Positions 49,521 through 60,842 of a stretch of DNA of 64,000 nucleotides are shown in pieces. Each line of letters opens with the position of its first letter. Position 1 is the first letter of the stretch. Below the pieces are notes generated by a model. It had not been told where the DNA came from, ran no database searches, and saw nothing but the letters and a program-made list of their open reading frames with translations. Origin of the DNA: Mangifera indica (taxonomy: Eukaryota; Streptophyta; Magnoliopsida; Sapindales; Anacardiaceae); NCBI RefSeq assembly GCF_011075055.1, contig NC_058140.1:11468668-11532667 (forward strand), given 5' to 3'. The translations under genes and the position numbers were made by a program.

Positions 49521-49765
49521 GGGACCTTCTATTGCATTTTTGCCGGAATCATAAAAATGAGATTGACTTAGTCATCGGTACGCGAAAACGTGGCAAGACT
49601 AATATTTAAAAATAAAAAAAGAGCACAACTTGCGACGAACAGCAGAACCAAGTTTATTCGTTGCTAGGCACATCAAACAAATGAAAAAGCAAGGAAAGCA
49701 AACCAGTATTAAAGCCTAAAATATATAGTTTATTTATTGAGATCCTGCAGATAAACAAGGATGAT

Positions 49766-51424
49766 TCAAACAAACTGATTGAGGAACTCATCCACGGTGG
49801 TGTACTTGACATCAGGATAAAGCTCTGTGGCTTCGACTCCCAACGATGGTTCAATCTCAAAGTTGGTGTGGTCTCCCTTTACAAAGGCTGAGTGGCAGAT
49901 AGATAAGAACAAATTCAGAGGAGCCGCAGCTTCTGCAAACATAGGAAAAGATGTGAGCAATGTTAGACTTAACATTCTTATAAGAAGGAATGATCTGAGG
50001 TCTGATATTTTTCACTAACCTTGAATGTTTTTCAGAAGTTGCTCCTCGGATACATAGACCCTTTCAAGGGTTTTGCCAATCTTTTTCTCCCACAGAGACA
50101 CAAGATCATTGAATGAGTAAATGTTGCCAGGAGGTCTGAGGTAAAGGACTTTGTTCAAGGTTCTGGGATCATCCACTGCTTTAATGGTATAGGTTCCAAA
50201 ATCATCTCCCTTGTTAAAAATTGCTGCAATTCATAAAATGAAACAGCTTAGTTTCATTTAATAACAGTAAAGAAAAAATGCTGCATTTATAACATCATCT
50301 AAACTATTCATACTCATTCAACTCTTTTCTCAAGCTCTTCCATATATAGAATGTCTATTTGAAGTAAATGCATAAAGAAGTTAGAAATATGATGAAATTC
50401 CAAATGATAATATGCTTTTAACAGTTACCCTTTGGATTTCCATCTCCTAAGATGACCACTTTATCCCTTGGGGGAGATGGGGCTCCAGGCTGTGCTAGAG
50501 TAGGAAGGAAAAAGCAAGAAGAGAAATTAGATGATACATAGGTGTATGGAATTCCTTCTTTCTCTACAGAGCGGCGGATGTTAGCCTTCATCCCAAATGC
50601 TGTTTTTGCTGGCTCAACAGCATGGACACGATCAACATCATTACCAAATTCTGAAGGAAAGAATCTCTGTATAAAATAAAACATTTTCAGAACCAAGTCC
50701 TTGACTTCAACAAATTCCAACTAAAAAAGGAACTATCTATCCAAGTGGGAATCTCATTATAGTAATTTAAGTTTCGTCTGACGAAACATTCATTTTTGCC
50801 ACAAACCGTTCCTGTTGCAGGCTCACCAAGCCAATAAGCCATCAGAACAAAGGTAAGAAAGATGAAGGAAAATTACCTTGACATTTCCAGCTTCTTTAAT
50901 TGCAGCAATAATCTTATCTTGATCACGTAATTGAGAGTGACCCACTGTTGATATCACAACGTCTACTTGCTTAATCGCACTCACCAGACTCTTGTGATTA
51001 TATAATTCTCCCTGCGCTCCAAACCCAACAATTTAAAATTAAAAAACAATAAAGTATTTGATTATTAATTATTTATCAAATTCCAATTCCGCTCGCCAAG
51101 ACGTGACTCCATGCCAAGTGTCACTCATACACAGATCGGGCTAGACATCGAAAAAAACCAAAAACAAGACCTTGATTTCCACGGGATGCACGGTAAGATT
51201 GGCGGAAATGAAAAATAAAGAAGCTAAAAAAAGTTACGTACGGTAACAAAATTGACGCCGAGGGTCTTGAAATTTTGGATGATGTTGGATTTGGCAGGGT
51301 TAGAAAGAGTAGACTCTCTTACGAGTACAAAAGTCGGATGGCCGGCTTTTGCGCTGGCTTCCACGATATACTTTCCGATATATCCGGTGCCTCCAATAAA
51401 CAGAATCTTGCTCTTCGTTGCCAT
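49766..51424 (-). CDS. PCBER/isoflavone-reductase-like NADPH reductase, copy D
   Basis: Exons on the minus strand are 51,424-51,242, 51,011-50,877, 50,666-50,429, 50,223-50,020 and 49,932-49,766. Lengths are identical to copy C, giving 308 aa, with GT-AG introns. The NADPH motif and Lys133 (GMKANIRRSV) are intact. The substrate loop is altered: SSNFSSCFFLPTLAQ replaces SSNFFAGYFLPTLAQ, i.e. residues 155-158 are SSCF instead of FAGY. The C-terminal exon has APLNLFLSICHSAF against VPQNVILSIGHSVF in copy C. A TATA box lies about 88 bp upstream (51,507-51,517, minus CTATATAAATAA). A copia element begins 207 bp upstream of the start codon. The gene is intact but possibly changed in substrate range. 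Confidence 0.9.
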
Positions 51425-51506
51425 ACCGAAATGCCGTTTCAAACTCAGATATCCTTTCGCTCAGTTCCGTTTTCTGGGAATGGAACTTCAAAGACAGTGA
51501 AACCCT

Positions 51507-51517
51507 TATTTATATAG
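51507..51517 (-). promoter_or_regulatory. TATA box of reductase copy D
   Basis: CTATATAAATA on the minus strand, about 85-90 bases before the ATG. At the matching place copy E has CCTATAAAGT (60,381-60,390) and copy C the weaker CCATAAAG (44,419-44,426). Copy D thus has the best match to the consensus of the three. Confidence 0.6.
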
Positions 51518-51630
51518 TAATTACGTCTGGTATGTAATGACAGAAGTGTCATTGTCGTGACCGGATGAAGTTTTAATGGTGGCCTGAAAGCATCCACATT
51601 TTTCACATTGTGTCCTCATACAGACAATAC

Positions 51631-51999
51631 TGTTGAAGATTAATTTGAAGATTTTTAGGTGCATCTCATGTGGCACAAGTTCATGAATATATTTCTAGGT
51701 GCATCTTATGGGACACAAGTTGATAAACACATTTCTAGATACATCTTATATGATACAAGTTAAATGTTTGTGCAACTCAAAGTTCAATGTTCATAACATA
51801 AGTTCATGTTCATAAATGATTAATGTATAAGTTCAATATTAGGTTCATGTATTTAAGATTTTAAAAGTCATCTTTGTACCTATAAATACTCTAGTTGTTT
51901 TGTATTTGGAGCATAAATAAAAAATTATAAGTCTTCCTCTCAAATAATTCTCTCACACAAAGCCTTTCCCTTATATAAATTTACCTCTCTTCTCCAACA
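51631..51999 (+). repeat. 5' LTR of the copia element
   Basis: 369 bp, TG...CA ends, with three imperfect internal repeats of AGGTGCATCTCATG-GACACAAGTT. Confidence 0.9.
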
Positions 52000-52002
52000 A
52001 AG

Positions 52003-52014
52003 TGGTATCAGAGC
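52003..52014 (+). other. Primer-binding site (tRNA-iMet)
   Basis: TGGTATCAGAGC, the typical copia PBS complementary to the 3' end of initiator methionine tRNA, starting 3 bases after the 5' LTR. Confidence 0.92.
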
Positions 52015-52030
52015 CTAGTTTTTTTTAGAG

Positions 52031-53365
52031 ATGACAAATAACAATGGAGTATACTTATTTCAATTTCCTCGTCTCACAAAAGAAAATTATGGAACTTGGT
52101 GTCTACGCATAAAAGTCGTACTTGGCTCACAAGATGCATGGGATATTATTCAGAAAGGTTATGTACAACCTGAAAATGAAGTCGATCTACTACAGAATGA
52201 GAAGAATGTTTTGGCAAAGATAAGGAAGAAGGATCAACAAGCTCTTACCCTCATCCATCATTGTTTGGATGATTCAATGTTCGTGAAGGTGGCCGATACA
52301 ACTACCTCAAAAGAGGCATGGGAGATTTTGCAAAGTTCATTTCAAAGAGTTGACAAAGTGAAAAGAGTGCGACTCCAATTATTATGAGGTGATTTTAAAG
52401 TTTTGCGTATGAAGGATTCTAAGTCAATTTCGAATTATTGTTCAAAGGTAAAGGCCATCGCAAGTCAAATGAAAAGGTATGGTAATCAAATTGAAGATGT
52501 TTGTGTGGTAGAAAAAATTCTTCGTTCCTTGACTCCAAAGTTTGATTATGTGGTTTGTGTCATTGAAGAATTTAAAGATTTAGACTCCTTGTCACTTAAA
52601 CAATTAGAAAGCTCTTTACAAGCCCATAAAGATAAGATTAAAAGGAGGGAAGATGAACCACTAGAGCAAGCTCTAAAAGTAAAAGTTTCTTTGAAAGATG
52701 ATAATGGCGAGACTAACCACAAAGGACGAGGACGAGGTTGTGGTAGAGGAGGACGAGGTAGAGGTGATTATAACAACTTCACTAATGATGAAAGGAGTCA
52801 TCAATCATATAGAGGTTGAGGAAGAGCAAGAGGCAGAGGAAGAGGTAATAATTCTAGACCAAATGAGAAGATGTATGATAAGTCTAAAGTTAAGTGTTAT
52901 AATTGTCATAATTTTGGTCATTATGCTTGGGAATGTTATTTTACAACAACTAATGTTAAGGAACAAGTGAATGTTGTTGATGATAAACAAGAAGTTGAAG
53001 AGTCCACTTTGTTGCTAATAGTCAAAGATGACAAGATAAAAGAAGCAAAATATTTGAAGGTAGATGTAACAAATTCGTTTGAAGAGAAGGTTTCTATCAA
53101 GAGATATAAAAAATTGCTTGTGGAGTTAAATCAAAAGAGGCAAGCACGACAAGCAACAGAAAATTTAGTGTCAAAATTGAATGAGAAATTCAATTGGTTG
53201 AAGGCTATAACACACAAGTCAATTAAACAACGTGATGAGTATACAAGACTAAAAGACGAAGTTTTGCATCAGAAGGATGAGGTTAAAAGATTGAACGAGA
53301 AGTTATCATTGAAAATTATTGACGCTAATAATGCCAAAATCAAGTTCGTGAAGAGTCTAATGTGA
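52031..53365 (+). pseudogene. copia gag polyprotein with two in-frame stops
   Basis: One frame runs from ATG 52,031 to 53,365, broken by TGA at 52,385 and 52,817. At both places a one-base change from CGA (Arg) would explain the stop, as expected from methylated-CpG deamination. The N-terminal half is the UBN2-type gag domain (FPRLTKENYGTWCLRIK, SKEAWEILQ). A Gly-Arg-rich basic stretch follows, then a CCHC zinc knuckle (CYNCHNFGHYAWEC, about 52,904-52,945). The last 120 residues are charged and coiled-coil-like (KDEVLHQKDEVKRLNEKL). The usual protease DTGA motif never appears because the element is deleted just after gag. Confidence 0.85.
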
Positions 53366-53517
53366 ATTAACAATTTTTAATTAATAAAGTGTAGAAGCGT
53401 GATAACATGATAGAACACTTGCATAAGACATTTACTGAATATAAAGCACAGTGCCTACAAACTAATGAACCATTTTACAAGGATTTTATAGGTGGCAAAG
53501 GTTTATTCTAAGTACAA

Positions 53518-53688
53518 TGAAATTGGAAAAGCAACATGTGAAATTAGAAGATGAGATAAAGGAAATAGAACTTAAGTATGTAAAGACACATGATCAAGTT
53601 GAGGCCATTTTTACAAAGCCACTCAAGTTTGAAGAGTTTCATCGATTACGAGCATATCTTGGAGTAAAAAAGAAGATTTCAAATTAAG
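53518..53688 (+). pseudogene. Residual RNase H C-terminus of copia pol
   Basis: Frame from 53,518 to a TAA at 53,686-53,688. It contains THDQVEAIFTKPLKFEEF and RLRAYLGV, the conserved end of copia RNase H, directly before the polypurine tract. The preceding residues (KLEKQHVKLEDEIKEIE) do not look like RNase H, so the deletion junction lies near 53,570. Confidence 0.8.
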
Positions 53689-53694
53689 GGGGAG

Positions 53695-54062
53695 TGTTGA
53701 AGATTAATTTGAAGATTTTTAGGTGCATCTCATGTGACACAAGTTCATGAACATATTTCTAGGTGCATCTCATGGGACACAAGTTCATGAACACATTTCT
53801 AGGTACATCTTATGTGATACAAGTCAAATATTTGTGCAACTCAAAGTTCAATATTCATAGCATAAGTTCATGTTCATACATAAGTAACTACAAGTTCAAT
53901 GTTAAGTTCATGTATTTAAGATTTTAAAAGTCATCCTTGTACCTATAAATACTCTAGTTGTTTTGTATTTGGAGCATAAAACAAAAATTATAAGTCTTCC
54001 TCTTAAATAATTCTCTCACACAAAGTTTTTCCCTTATATAAATTTACTTCTCTTCTCCAACA
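53695..54062 (+). repeat. 3' LTR of the copia element
   Basis: 368 bp, same ends as the 5' LTR; preceded by the polypurine tract at 53,682-53,694. Confidence 0.9.
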
Positions 54063-54117
54063 ATTACAACGTTTTTTCTGTGATTTATTAATATGAAAAA
54101 GTTTTAGAAAATTATTA

Positions 54118-55002
54118 GGGAAAAAGACTATTTTCCACTCAAGTTTTAGTCCAATCTCAAACTCACATTAACAAGAGATAAAAAATACAAACTCCTATTC
54201 ATGACCAAACCGTCATCCAAATTTTTAGTTAAAGACAGACGTAAAATCATTATTTTACGTATAAACTTTAAAATTTTAAAAATTTTATCATTTCATCTCC
54301 TCTAAGTTTTAAAAACTAACACTTTAACCCACCCTAAAATTTTGAAAAATTTAGATATCACCTCTAGGGTTTGCTTCCTTCTCCGACTACCATCGACAAC
54401 CGACGCTTTCCATCGATCTCCCATCTTTGGCTATAAAGGACGACGAAAGACAACCTTTCATCGTCTAAATCTAGATGATGAAACGTTGTCCAAATCTGAA
54501 AGAACTGATGAAGGACGACGCTTCATTGTCTAAATGTGACGAACGATGAAGGATGACAAAGCGTCGCCTTTCGTCTTTTGGGTGATGCAATGAAGAGATC
54601 TCTGTCTCTTCATCACATGGCCACCATCGCACCAAGAGAAGAAGGAGGTCAGAGACGATACCAGAAGATGAAGTTGAAGAGTAAAGGTGAAACTGTCGTT
54701 TTTGAAACCTATAGGGGGCAGCTGAGTTTGAAAAATATAGAAACCTTAGGTTTGGGGGTGAAATTATTACTTTTCAAAGTTTGAAAACTTTAAGTAAGAG
54801 TAAAATGTTAGTTTCTAAAACCTGGGGGAGTAATAAACTTTATAACTTTTTAATATAAACGATAAAATGACTATTTTATCTCTCTCTTTAATAGAAAAAA
54901 TTAACAGAAGTTTGCTCATAAGGGGAAGTTTGAATTTTTCATCTTCCGTAAGTATGAGTTTGAGATTGGGCTAAATCTTGGGTGTGAAATAGTCCCTTTC
55001 TT
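54118..55002. mobile_element. GGCCAAA-TIR element, copy 10
   Basis: Left end GGGAAAAAGACTATTTTCCA and inverted right end AAGAAAGGGACTATTTCACA. The exact 9-bp direct repeat AAATTATTA flanks it (54,109-54,117 and 55,003-55,011). Its middle (GGACGACGAAAGACAACC and similar) is closest to copy 9. Confidence 0.8.
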
Positions 55003-55059
55003 AAATTATTAATAGTTGGTCAGGTTTAATTTTTTGGAGAGGTTAAGATCTTTGTTTGT

Positions 55060-55720
55060 TGGAAGGGTTAGGTTTAGTCCGACCTCCACCTGCAAGCATG
55101 GAGTGATACCTAACCAATATCATTTTTAAGTGCTTATACCATCAACTGAGAGTCTGAGAGAGTTTCTAGAATCATTATGAAATTTTGAATGATGAAAAAG
55201 GTTCTTCTTTCAGAGACCTAAACTTGTGATTTTTCTGTTTTGGCATAACACTTAGGTTTGGCAGCCTACTGATGTTGGGTTGACAATGGTTGGTGGCTAC
55301 AACCATTTAGCATACCTATCAACCATCGGCATCAACAAAGACATGTGAGTTGACAGGAGGAAGTCCGGAACTCTGGAGGAGAATACCCTCCTGACTGGGA
55401 AAGAAACTAGCCAAGAATTCGTATCGCTCGATGAACGCAACGTTATGATTCAGTGCAACAACAAGGAAAAGTTTAGACACAAAATTTGAATATAAAACAG
55501 CAAGCTGGGGACTACTTTTCCATGTTTTGTATAACTCAAGCACTTACTGCACTAGGACCAGTAATGAAGGAGCTTGTAGTGCCTGTTCTATATTATATTT
55601 TAGCTCTGGATCTTATCAATAGAACAAATAAATTCATTCAATCATCTTTCGTCAGTTGGTGGAAACAGTGACCCAAGCACACTGCATGAAACAAGTGTTT
55701 AATGATATTAACTCTCACAA
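55060..55720 (-). pseudogene. Unrecognised gene fragment X', continuous copy
   Basis: A minus-strand frame from 55,543 gives 74 codons with LALNHNV-type and FIERYEFLASFFPSQEGI segments, and stops after VFVDADG. The same sequence, broken, lies at 45,837-48,800. I cannot name the family. As it is duplicated along with the reductase units, it probably belonged to the ancestral duplicated segment. Confidence 0.45.
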
Positions 55721-55737
55721 CAGGGTGTCTAAATGCT

Positions 55738-56980
55738 CAATGATTGTGGTGTACTTCAAGTGTGGATAGTGTTGTGTCCCATCCACTACCCCAGAAGACT
55801 CAATATCGAAGTATGTGTATCTCCCTTCACAAAGACTGAATATATGAAAATCATCTCCATGTTATCTGGATAAGGAGTCTCTATAATGCAATAGGCAACG
55901 TGTTTTTGGTACCGTTTCAAACAAGAACAGAAAGGAAAATATACACCAATCATGGGTTCCTATAGAAAAGATAGCAAAAGCATAATTTCTTGGTGCCTCT
56001 TGGCCACCAAAAATCCGACTATTACAATATCAAGTGATCTCACAACAGGTGTTGCCATGCAAGAACCCACTTTTTGGTATTTTAGTTCTCTGCATGATTA
56101 ACTTAGAGTCCGTCCTAAAGATAAGTTTCTGGAAAGAAACAAATTGCATATATTTTTGCACCTACATTTTAATTGTAAGTTTGGTTTAACTGGTTCTAAT
56201 TTAAGCATCATGTTGTGATGCACCAAATCAAAATTGATTTCAAGATGGTTTCCAAATGCCTTGGTAATTTTTTTTAAACTCACCAATAACAGATGTAGCT
56301 TGTACAGTAATCCTCCATAATATATCTAAAGTACCTTTGATTTTCTAAGAAGTTCTTCTCCTGGTACATAAATTGTTTCGAGCTTCTTGCCAATCTTACT
56401 CTCCCAAGTCTCAACCAGCTCATTCATAGAGCAAAGAGTTCACCTTATTCAAAGTACGTGGATCATCCAGTGCACTAATTGTGAAAGCAGCAGCATCAAT
56501 GTCCTTCACAAAGACACCAGCATAGAAATGGCAAGAGCCAGCAAATTTAACATACCCCTTAGTCCACTACTTAACAAAATGCAACAAACTAATCAGCAAA
56601 ACCGTAGATGAAGACTTTCTCCACAGGGGGACCAGTGGCTCCTGGCTGCGAGAAGTTGGAAAGGTATGCATCCGCAATACCATTGCATGATAAGTGTATG
56701 GAATTCCTGCAGCCTAAACAAGTCGGAGGATTTTAGCTTTCGTAGCATACGCTGTTTTTACTGGCTCAACAGGATGGACACGATCAACATCATTTCCAAA
56801 TTCTCAAGGGAAGAGTCTCTGCATAGCATTAAACCAATTTCACCAAAATTCTAACCAAATGACATTGACATCATCTCAATGTTGATGGTACGCTATCATT
56901 TCCAGCTTTTTTAATTGCCGCGAGAATTTTGACCTGATCAACCAATTGAGGGCGAGACAAGGTTGATATAACCATGATAC
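55738..56980 (-). pseudogene. PCBER-like remnant G, related to copy B
   Basis: Minus-strand pieces in gene order are exon 2 (about 56,975-56,895), exon 3 (about 56,826-56,600), exon 4 (about 56,510-56,342) and exon 5 (about 55,855-55,738). Exon 1 is absent. Exon 3 shares with copy B the CCTGGCTGCGAGAAGTT and GGTATGCATC-GCAA-ACCATTGCA strings, so it is a B-type gene. Exon 3 lacks the ACATAG stretch before GTGTATGGAATTCC and has a stop in place of the usual Glu of VEAEG. Exon 4 is diverged and frame-shifted. Clearly dead. Confidence 0.75.
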
Positions 56981-58049
56981 CATTATTAATTGTCGTTATT
57001 TTAATTTTTAATTCATTTATGTTATATGAAAAATTAATTCAATCTAATAGAATTATTTATCTTTTTGCACTTAAAAAATTTTGAATATTTTTGGAGTGAA
57101 GTTTGGGCCAAAAAAACTAAAATTGGAGTAGACTTACCATTTAACAAAATTTGTGATGTTGATTAGGTGTGAGCATGTGAAATGACAAGAGCAGAATTTG
57201 AAATTTAAATCTGGACGTTCAAATCAGTTGAGATATTTCAAAAAAATCAAAATTTGCTTTCTAAAAAAAAAGTGATTATTAGCTGAAAAAGAAAATTATT
57301 TTAGATAGATAAAAAAGAATATTTTTTAGGGGAAAGATATATATCAAGATGTATATCTTTTCTTTTCTTTTCGGGAAGATATATATCTTATTTACTTGGT
57401 TAGATTAAGAGATTATGATTGACTTTTATTTTTGGATTTGAGTAGGGGGAAAACATATATATTTTTATTTTTATTTTTATTTTGCTGGAAAATCATTATG
57501 GTAATGGGAGGAACATTTTTCTGGAATTTTGGCTGGTTTAAGATGGTTTATAGTGGCTAAATCTTCTCTTGGTTGAAGGAATCTGAAACCATAAAACTAC
57601 AAGAATTGTGAGATTAATTTTTGTTCTTTAATACATCTTTTAATTATTCAAGTATTGATTATTTTCTTAAATTATTTATTATAATCGTATTAATTGATTG
57701 ATAAGACGTGCAATTAGTTTATTAAATCCATTTAATTTAACATAATTGATATAAAAATAATTTTGAATCTATTTAATCTCCGATTCGATGAAATTGGTCT
57801 TTCTTTATGATATTTTACCAAAATGACTGAGGAATTTATCTTGCATACATTAGAAAAACAGACTAACCTCTTTACCTAATAAATATTAGTCCTGTCATAA
57901 ACCGAATTTTATTTATATTGTATATACAATTCAACAAAATTAATTATAATATTTTTATAAAATTTAAATTACTGAATTATAAATATATCTAAAATTATTA
58001 AATTAAAATAATATTAATATTTTCCGAAGTTCGAAAATTTTTCTTACAA
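56981..58049. other. AT-rich spacer; second half parallels 40,570-41,800
   Basis: 56,981-57,640 has no supported feature. 57,640-58,049 matches the flank of copy C (CAAAATGACT...GCATACATTAGAAAAA, TCATAAAC-GA-TTTATCTAT, TTTTCCGAAGTTCGAAAATT), apart from the TIR element found only on the copy C side. Confidence 0.55.
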
Positions 58050-58200
58050 ATCAAAGAGGTTACAGGCAGGTTTCATCGAGGCACTTATCCCACAAATGCC
58101 GACGATCCTGTAACTTCAGCATGTTTACTAATTTGTCTAATTGTGGACACATAAGTATGAGCGAGCTTAGTGTTATTTTGTTGCATTTTTGCTGGAATTA
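58050..58200 (-). pseudogene. PCBER-like remnant H (trace of exon 5)
   Basis: TTTCATCGAGGCACTTATCC here corresponds to the exon 5 end in remnant F. It is followed by the same flank (ATTTGTCTAATTGTGGACAC) found after remnant F at 42,358. So F and H are the same ancestral remnant, duplicated with copies C and E; H has lost nearly all coding sequence. Confidence 0.6.
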
Positions 58201-58646
58201 TAAAATAATAAAATTATGTGAAATAGTTTTAGATATATAAATAAGTATATATTTGATGTATATTATTATATAATTAGATGAATTTATATTAAAAATAAAA
58301 TAATATCTAATTATAAAGTAATGATAAATATAAATACATCTTTATTTATATATTTAAAATAAATATTTATAATATTATTTATCATAAAAATAGATACACT
58401 TAAACATGGCAAGACTGATGTCTAAAAATTGAAAAAAAAAAAAAAAGACACAACAGGCTATCTTCGGAAATGATAAGATCTTTGGCGCAAGAGGAAGGGG
58501 GTTGATCCTTTTCATCTTAGCAGCAGAACCAAGTTTATTCGTTGCTAGGGACATCAAATACATGAAAAAGCAAGGAAAGCACACTAATATTAAAGCCTAA
58601 AATATGTAGTTTATTAATTGAGATCCTGCAGATAAACAAGGTTGAT

Positions 58647-60320
58647 TCAAGCAACCTGATTGAGGAACTCATCCACGGTGGTGTACTTGACATCAGGATA
58701 AAGTTCTGTGGCTTCAACTCCGACCGATGGTTCAATCTCAAAGTTGGTTTGGTATCCCTTTACAAAGGCTGAGTGGCAGATAGATAAGAACATATTCAGA
58801 GGAGCTGCAGCTTCTGCAAACATACCAAAAGATGTGAGCAATGTTAGACTTAACATTCTTATAAGAAGGAATGATTATAGGTCTGATATTTTCCCTAACC
58901 TTGAATGTTTTTCAGAAGTTGCTCCTCCGATACATAGACCCTCTCAAGGGTTTTGCCAATCTTTTTCTCCCATAGAGACACAAGGTCATTGAATGAGTAA
59001 ATGTTGCCAGGAGGTCTGAGGTAAAGGACCTTGTTCAAGGTTCTTGGATCATCCACAGCTCTGATGATATAGGTTCCAATATCATCTTCCATGTTAAAAA
59101 TTGCTGCAATTCATAAAATGAAACTTGGTTTAATTAACAACACTAAAGAAATATGCTGCATTTATAACATCATCTAAACTATTCATACTCATTCAATTCT
59201 TTTCTCAAGCTCTCCCATATATATAGAATGTCTATTTGAAGTAAATGCATAACGAAGTTAGAATATGATGAAATTCCCAACCATAATATGCTTTTAACAG
59301 TTACCCTTTGGATTTCCATCTCCTAAGATGACCACTTTATCCCTTGGGGGAGATGTGGCTCCAGGCTGTGCCAAAGTGGGAAGGAAAAAGCCAGAACAGA
59401 AATTAGATGACACATAGGTGTATGGAATTCCTTCTTTCTCAACAGAGAGGCGGATATTAACCTTTGCCCCAAATGCTGTTTTTGCTGGCTCGACACCATG
59501 GACACGATAAACATCATTACCAAATTCTGAAGGAAAGAATCTCTGTATAAAATAAAACATTTTCAGAACCAAGTCTGTGAGTTCAACAAATTCCAACTAA
59601 AAATGGAACTATCTATCCGGGTGGGGAATCTCATTGTAGTAATTTTAAGTTTCGTCTGTTGAAACTTTCATTTTTGCCACAAACCTTTCCTGTTGCAGGC
59701 TCACCAAGCCAATAAGCCATCACAACAAAGGTAAGAAAGATGAAGGAAAATTACCTTGACATTTCCAGCTTCTTTAATTGCAGCAATAATCTTATCTTGA
59801 TTACGTAATTGAGCGTGACCCACTGTTGATATCACAACGTCTACTTGCTTAATCGCACCCACCAGACTCTCGTGATTAAATAATTCTCCCTGCGTCACCA
59901 AACCCGACAATTTAAAATTAAAAAACAGTACCATGACTTGACAATAAATTATTTGATTATTAATTATTAATTATTTATCAGATTCCAATTCCGCTCGCCA
60001 GGACTTGACTCTGATGCCAAGTGTCACTCATACACAGCTCATGCTAGACATTGAAAAAAACAAAAAACAAAATCTCGATTTCTATGGGATGCTTCGCAAA
60101 AATGGGCGAAAATGAAAAATAAAAAACGTTTACGTACAATAACAAAATTGACGCCGAGGGCCTTGAAATTGTCGATGATGCCGGATTTGGCAGGGTTAGA
60201 AAGAGTGGACTCCCTCACGAGTACAAAAGTCGGATGACCGGCTTTTGCGCTCGCTTCGACGATATGCTTTCCAATATATCCGGTGCCTCCGATGAACAGA
60301 ATCTTGCTCTTTGTTGCCAT
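58647..60320 (-). CDS. PCBER/isoflavone-reductase-like NADPH reductase, copy E
   Basis: Exons on the minus strand are 60,320-60,138, 59,889-59,755, 59,542-59,305, 59,103-58,900 and 58,813-58,647, with the same five lengths and 308 aa, GT-AG introns. The NADPH motif [20 protein letters not shown] and Lys133 (FGAKVNIRLSVEKEG) are present. Unusual changes are D118Y (FGNDVYRVHG), A134V, R138L, a loop SSNFCSGFFLPTLA, TYIIRA for TYTIRA, and GYQTNFEIEPSVG where the others have GDHTNFEIEPS(F/L)G. It is open throughout, but several of these positions are fixed in copies A-D, so activity is less certain. A TATA-like CCTATAAAGT lies about 66 bases upstream. Confidence 0.85.
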
Positions 60321-60433
60321 ACCTAAATGCCGTTTCCAACTCCGATATCGTTTCGTTATCTTCAAGAACACTGAAACCGTACTTTATAGGTACCCGTCTG
60401 GTATGTCATGACAGAATAAGATATGAGCATGAT

Positions 60434-60842
60434 AAGGCCAAAAGACTATTTCCCACCCAAGGAAGCAAAGTTCTTTTTGTTAACTTTAAAAATACTATTT
60501 ATCTATTCATGATCATTTAAATCTATTAATTTTAAAGATAAAATTATTATTTTATATTTAATATTAAAAATAAACTTAAATATGATTTTTTTCTCCTAAA
60601 AATTTAAAAACTAACTTTTCTTCCCTAAATCAAATTTTAAAAAATCACATTTTCCTCCTAGAGTTTAGTTTCAAAATCCAATCACCTTCTCTGACACCAT
60701 CATTAACCATCTTTTCCTCCCGACGGCTCCCTATCCTTCGACGTATTGCCTCACCTCCACCCTAACCTCTCTGGTTTCTAAAAACGTCGTCTGGGAAGAG
60801 AAATCGTCTTCCCAAAAGATGAAGACGAGATCGATCGATGCA
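60434..60842. mobile_element. GGCCAAA-TIR element, copy 11, truncated
   Basis: Left end GGCCAAAAGACTATTTCCCA and the first 400 bp of family sequence (TAGAGTTTAGTTTCAAAATCC, then GTCGTCTGGGAAG repeats) are present. The right end is missing; a tandem array begins instead. Lies about 110 bp upstream of reductase copy E. Confidence 0.7.

Larger units (their letters stand above)
51631..54062 (+). mobile_element. Ty1-copia retrotransposon, internally deleted
   Basis: Two LTRs (51,631-51,999 and 53,695-54,062) both start TGTTGAAGATTAATTTGAAG and end CTCTTCTCCAACA. After the 5' LTR comes TGGTATCAGAGC, the initiator-Met tRNA binding site, and before the 3' LTR the polypurine tract AAGGGGGAG. The flanking 5-mers are AATAC and ATTAC (one mismatch). 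Between the LTRs there is only gag and a short C-terminal piece of RNase H (HDQVEAIFTKPLKFEEFHRL). Protease, integrase and reverse transcriptase are absent. The LTRs differ at about 20-25 positions by eye, so the insertion is not very recent. Confidence 0.9.

Noticed and set aside
49513..49535. Right terminus of the element starting at about 46,143
   Set aside because: TAGGCCCGGGACC resembles an internal motif of that element, but no inverted CCGCCCCTG end or TSD is present.
52031..53365. Zinc-knuckle cellular RNA-binding protein
   Set aside because: It lies between two LTRs with PBS and PPT and has a copia UBN2 gag domain.
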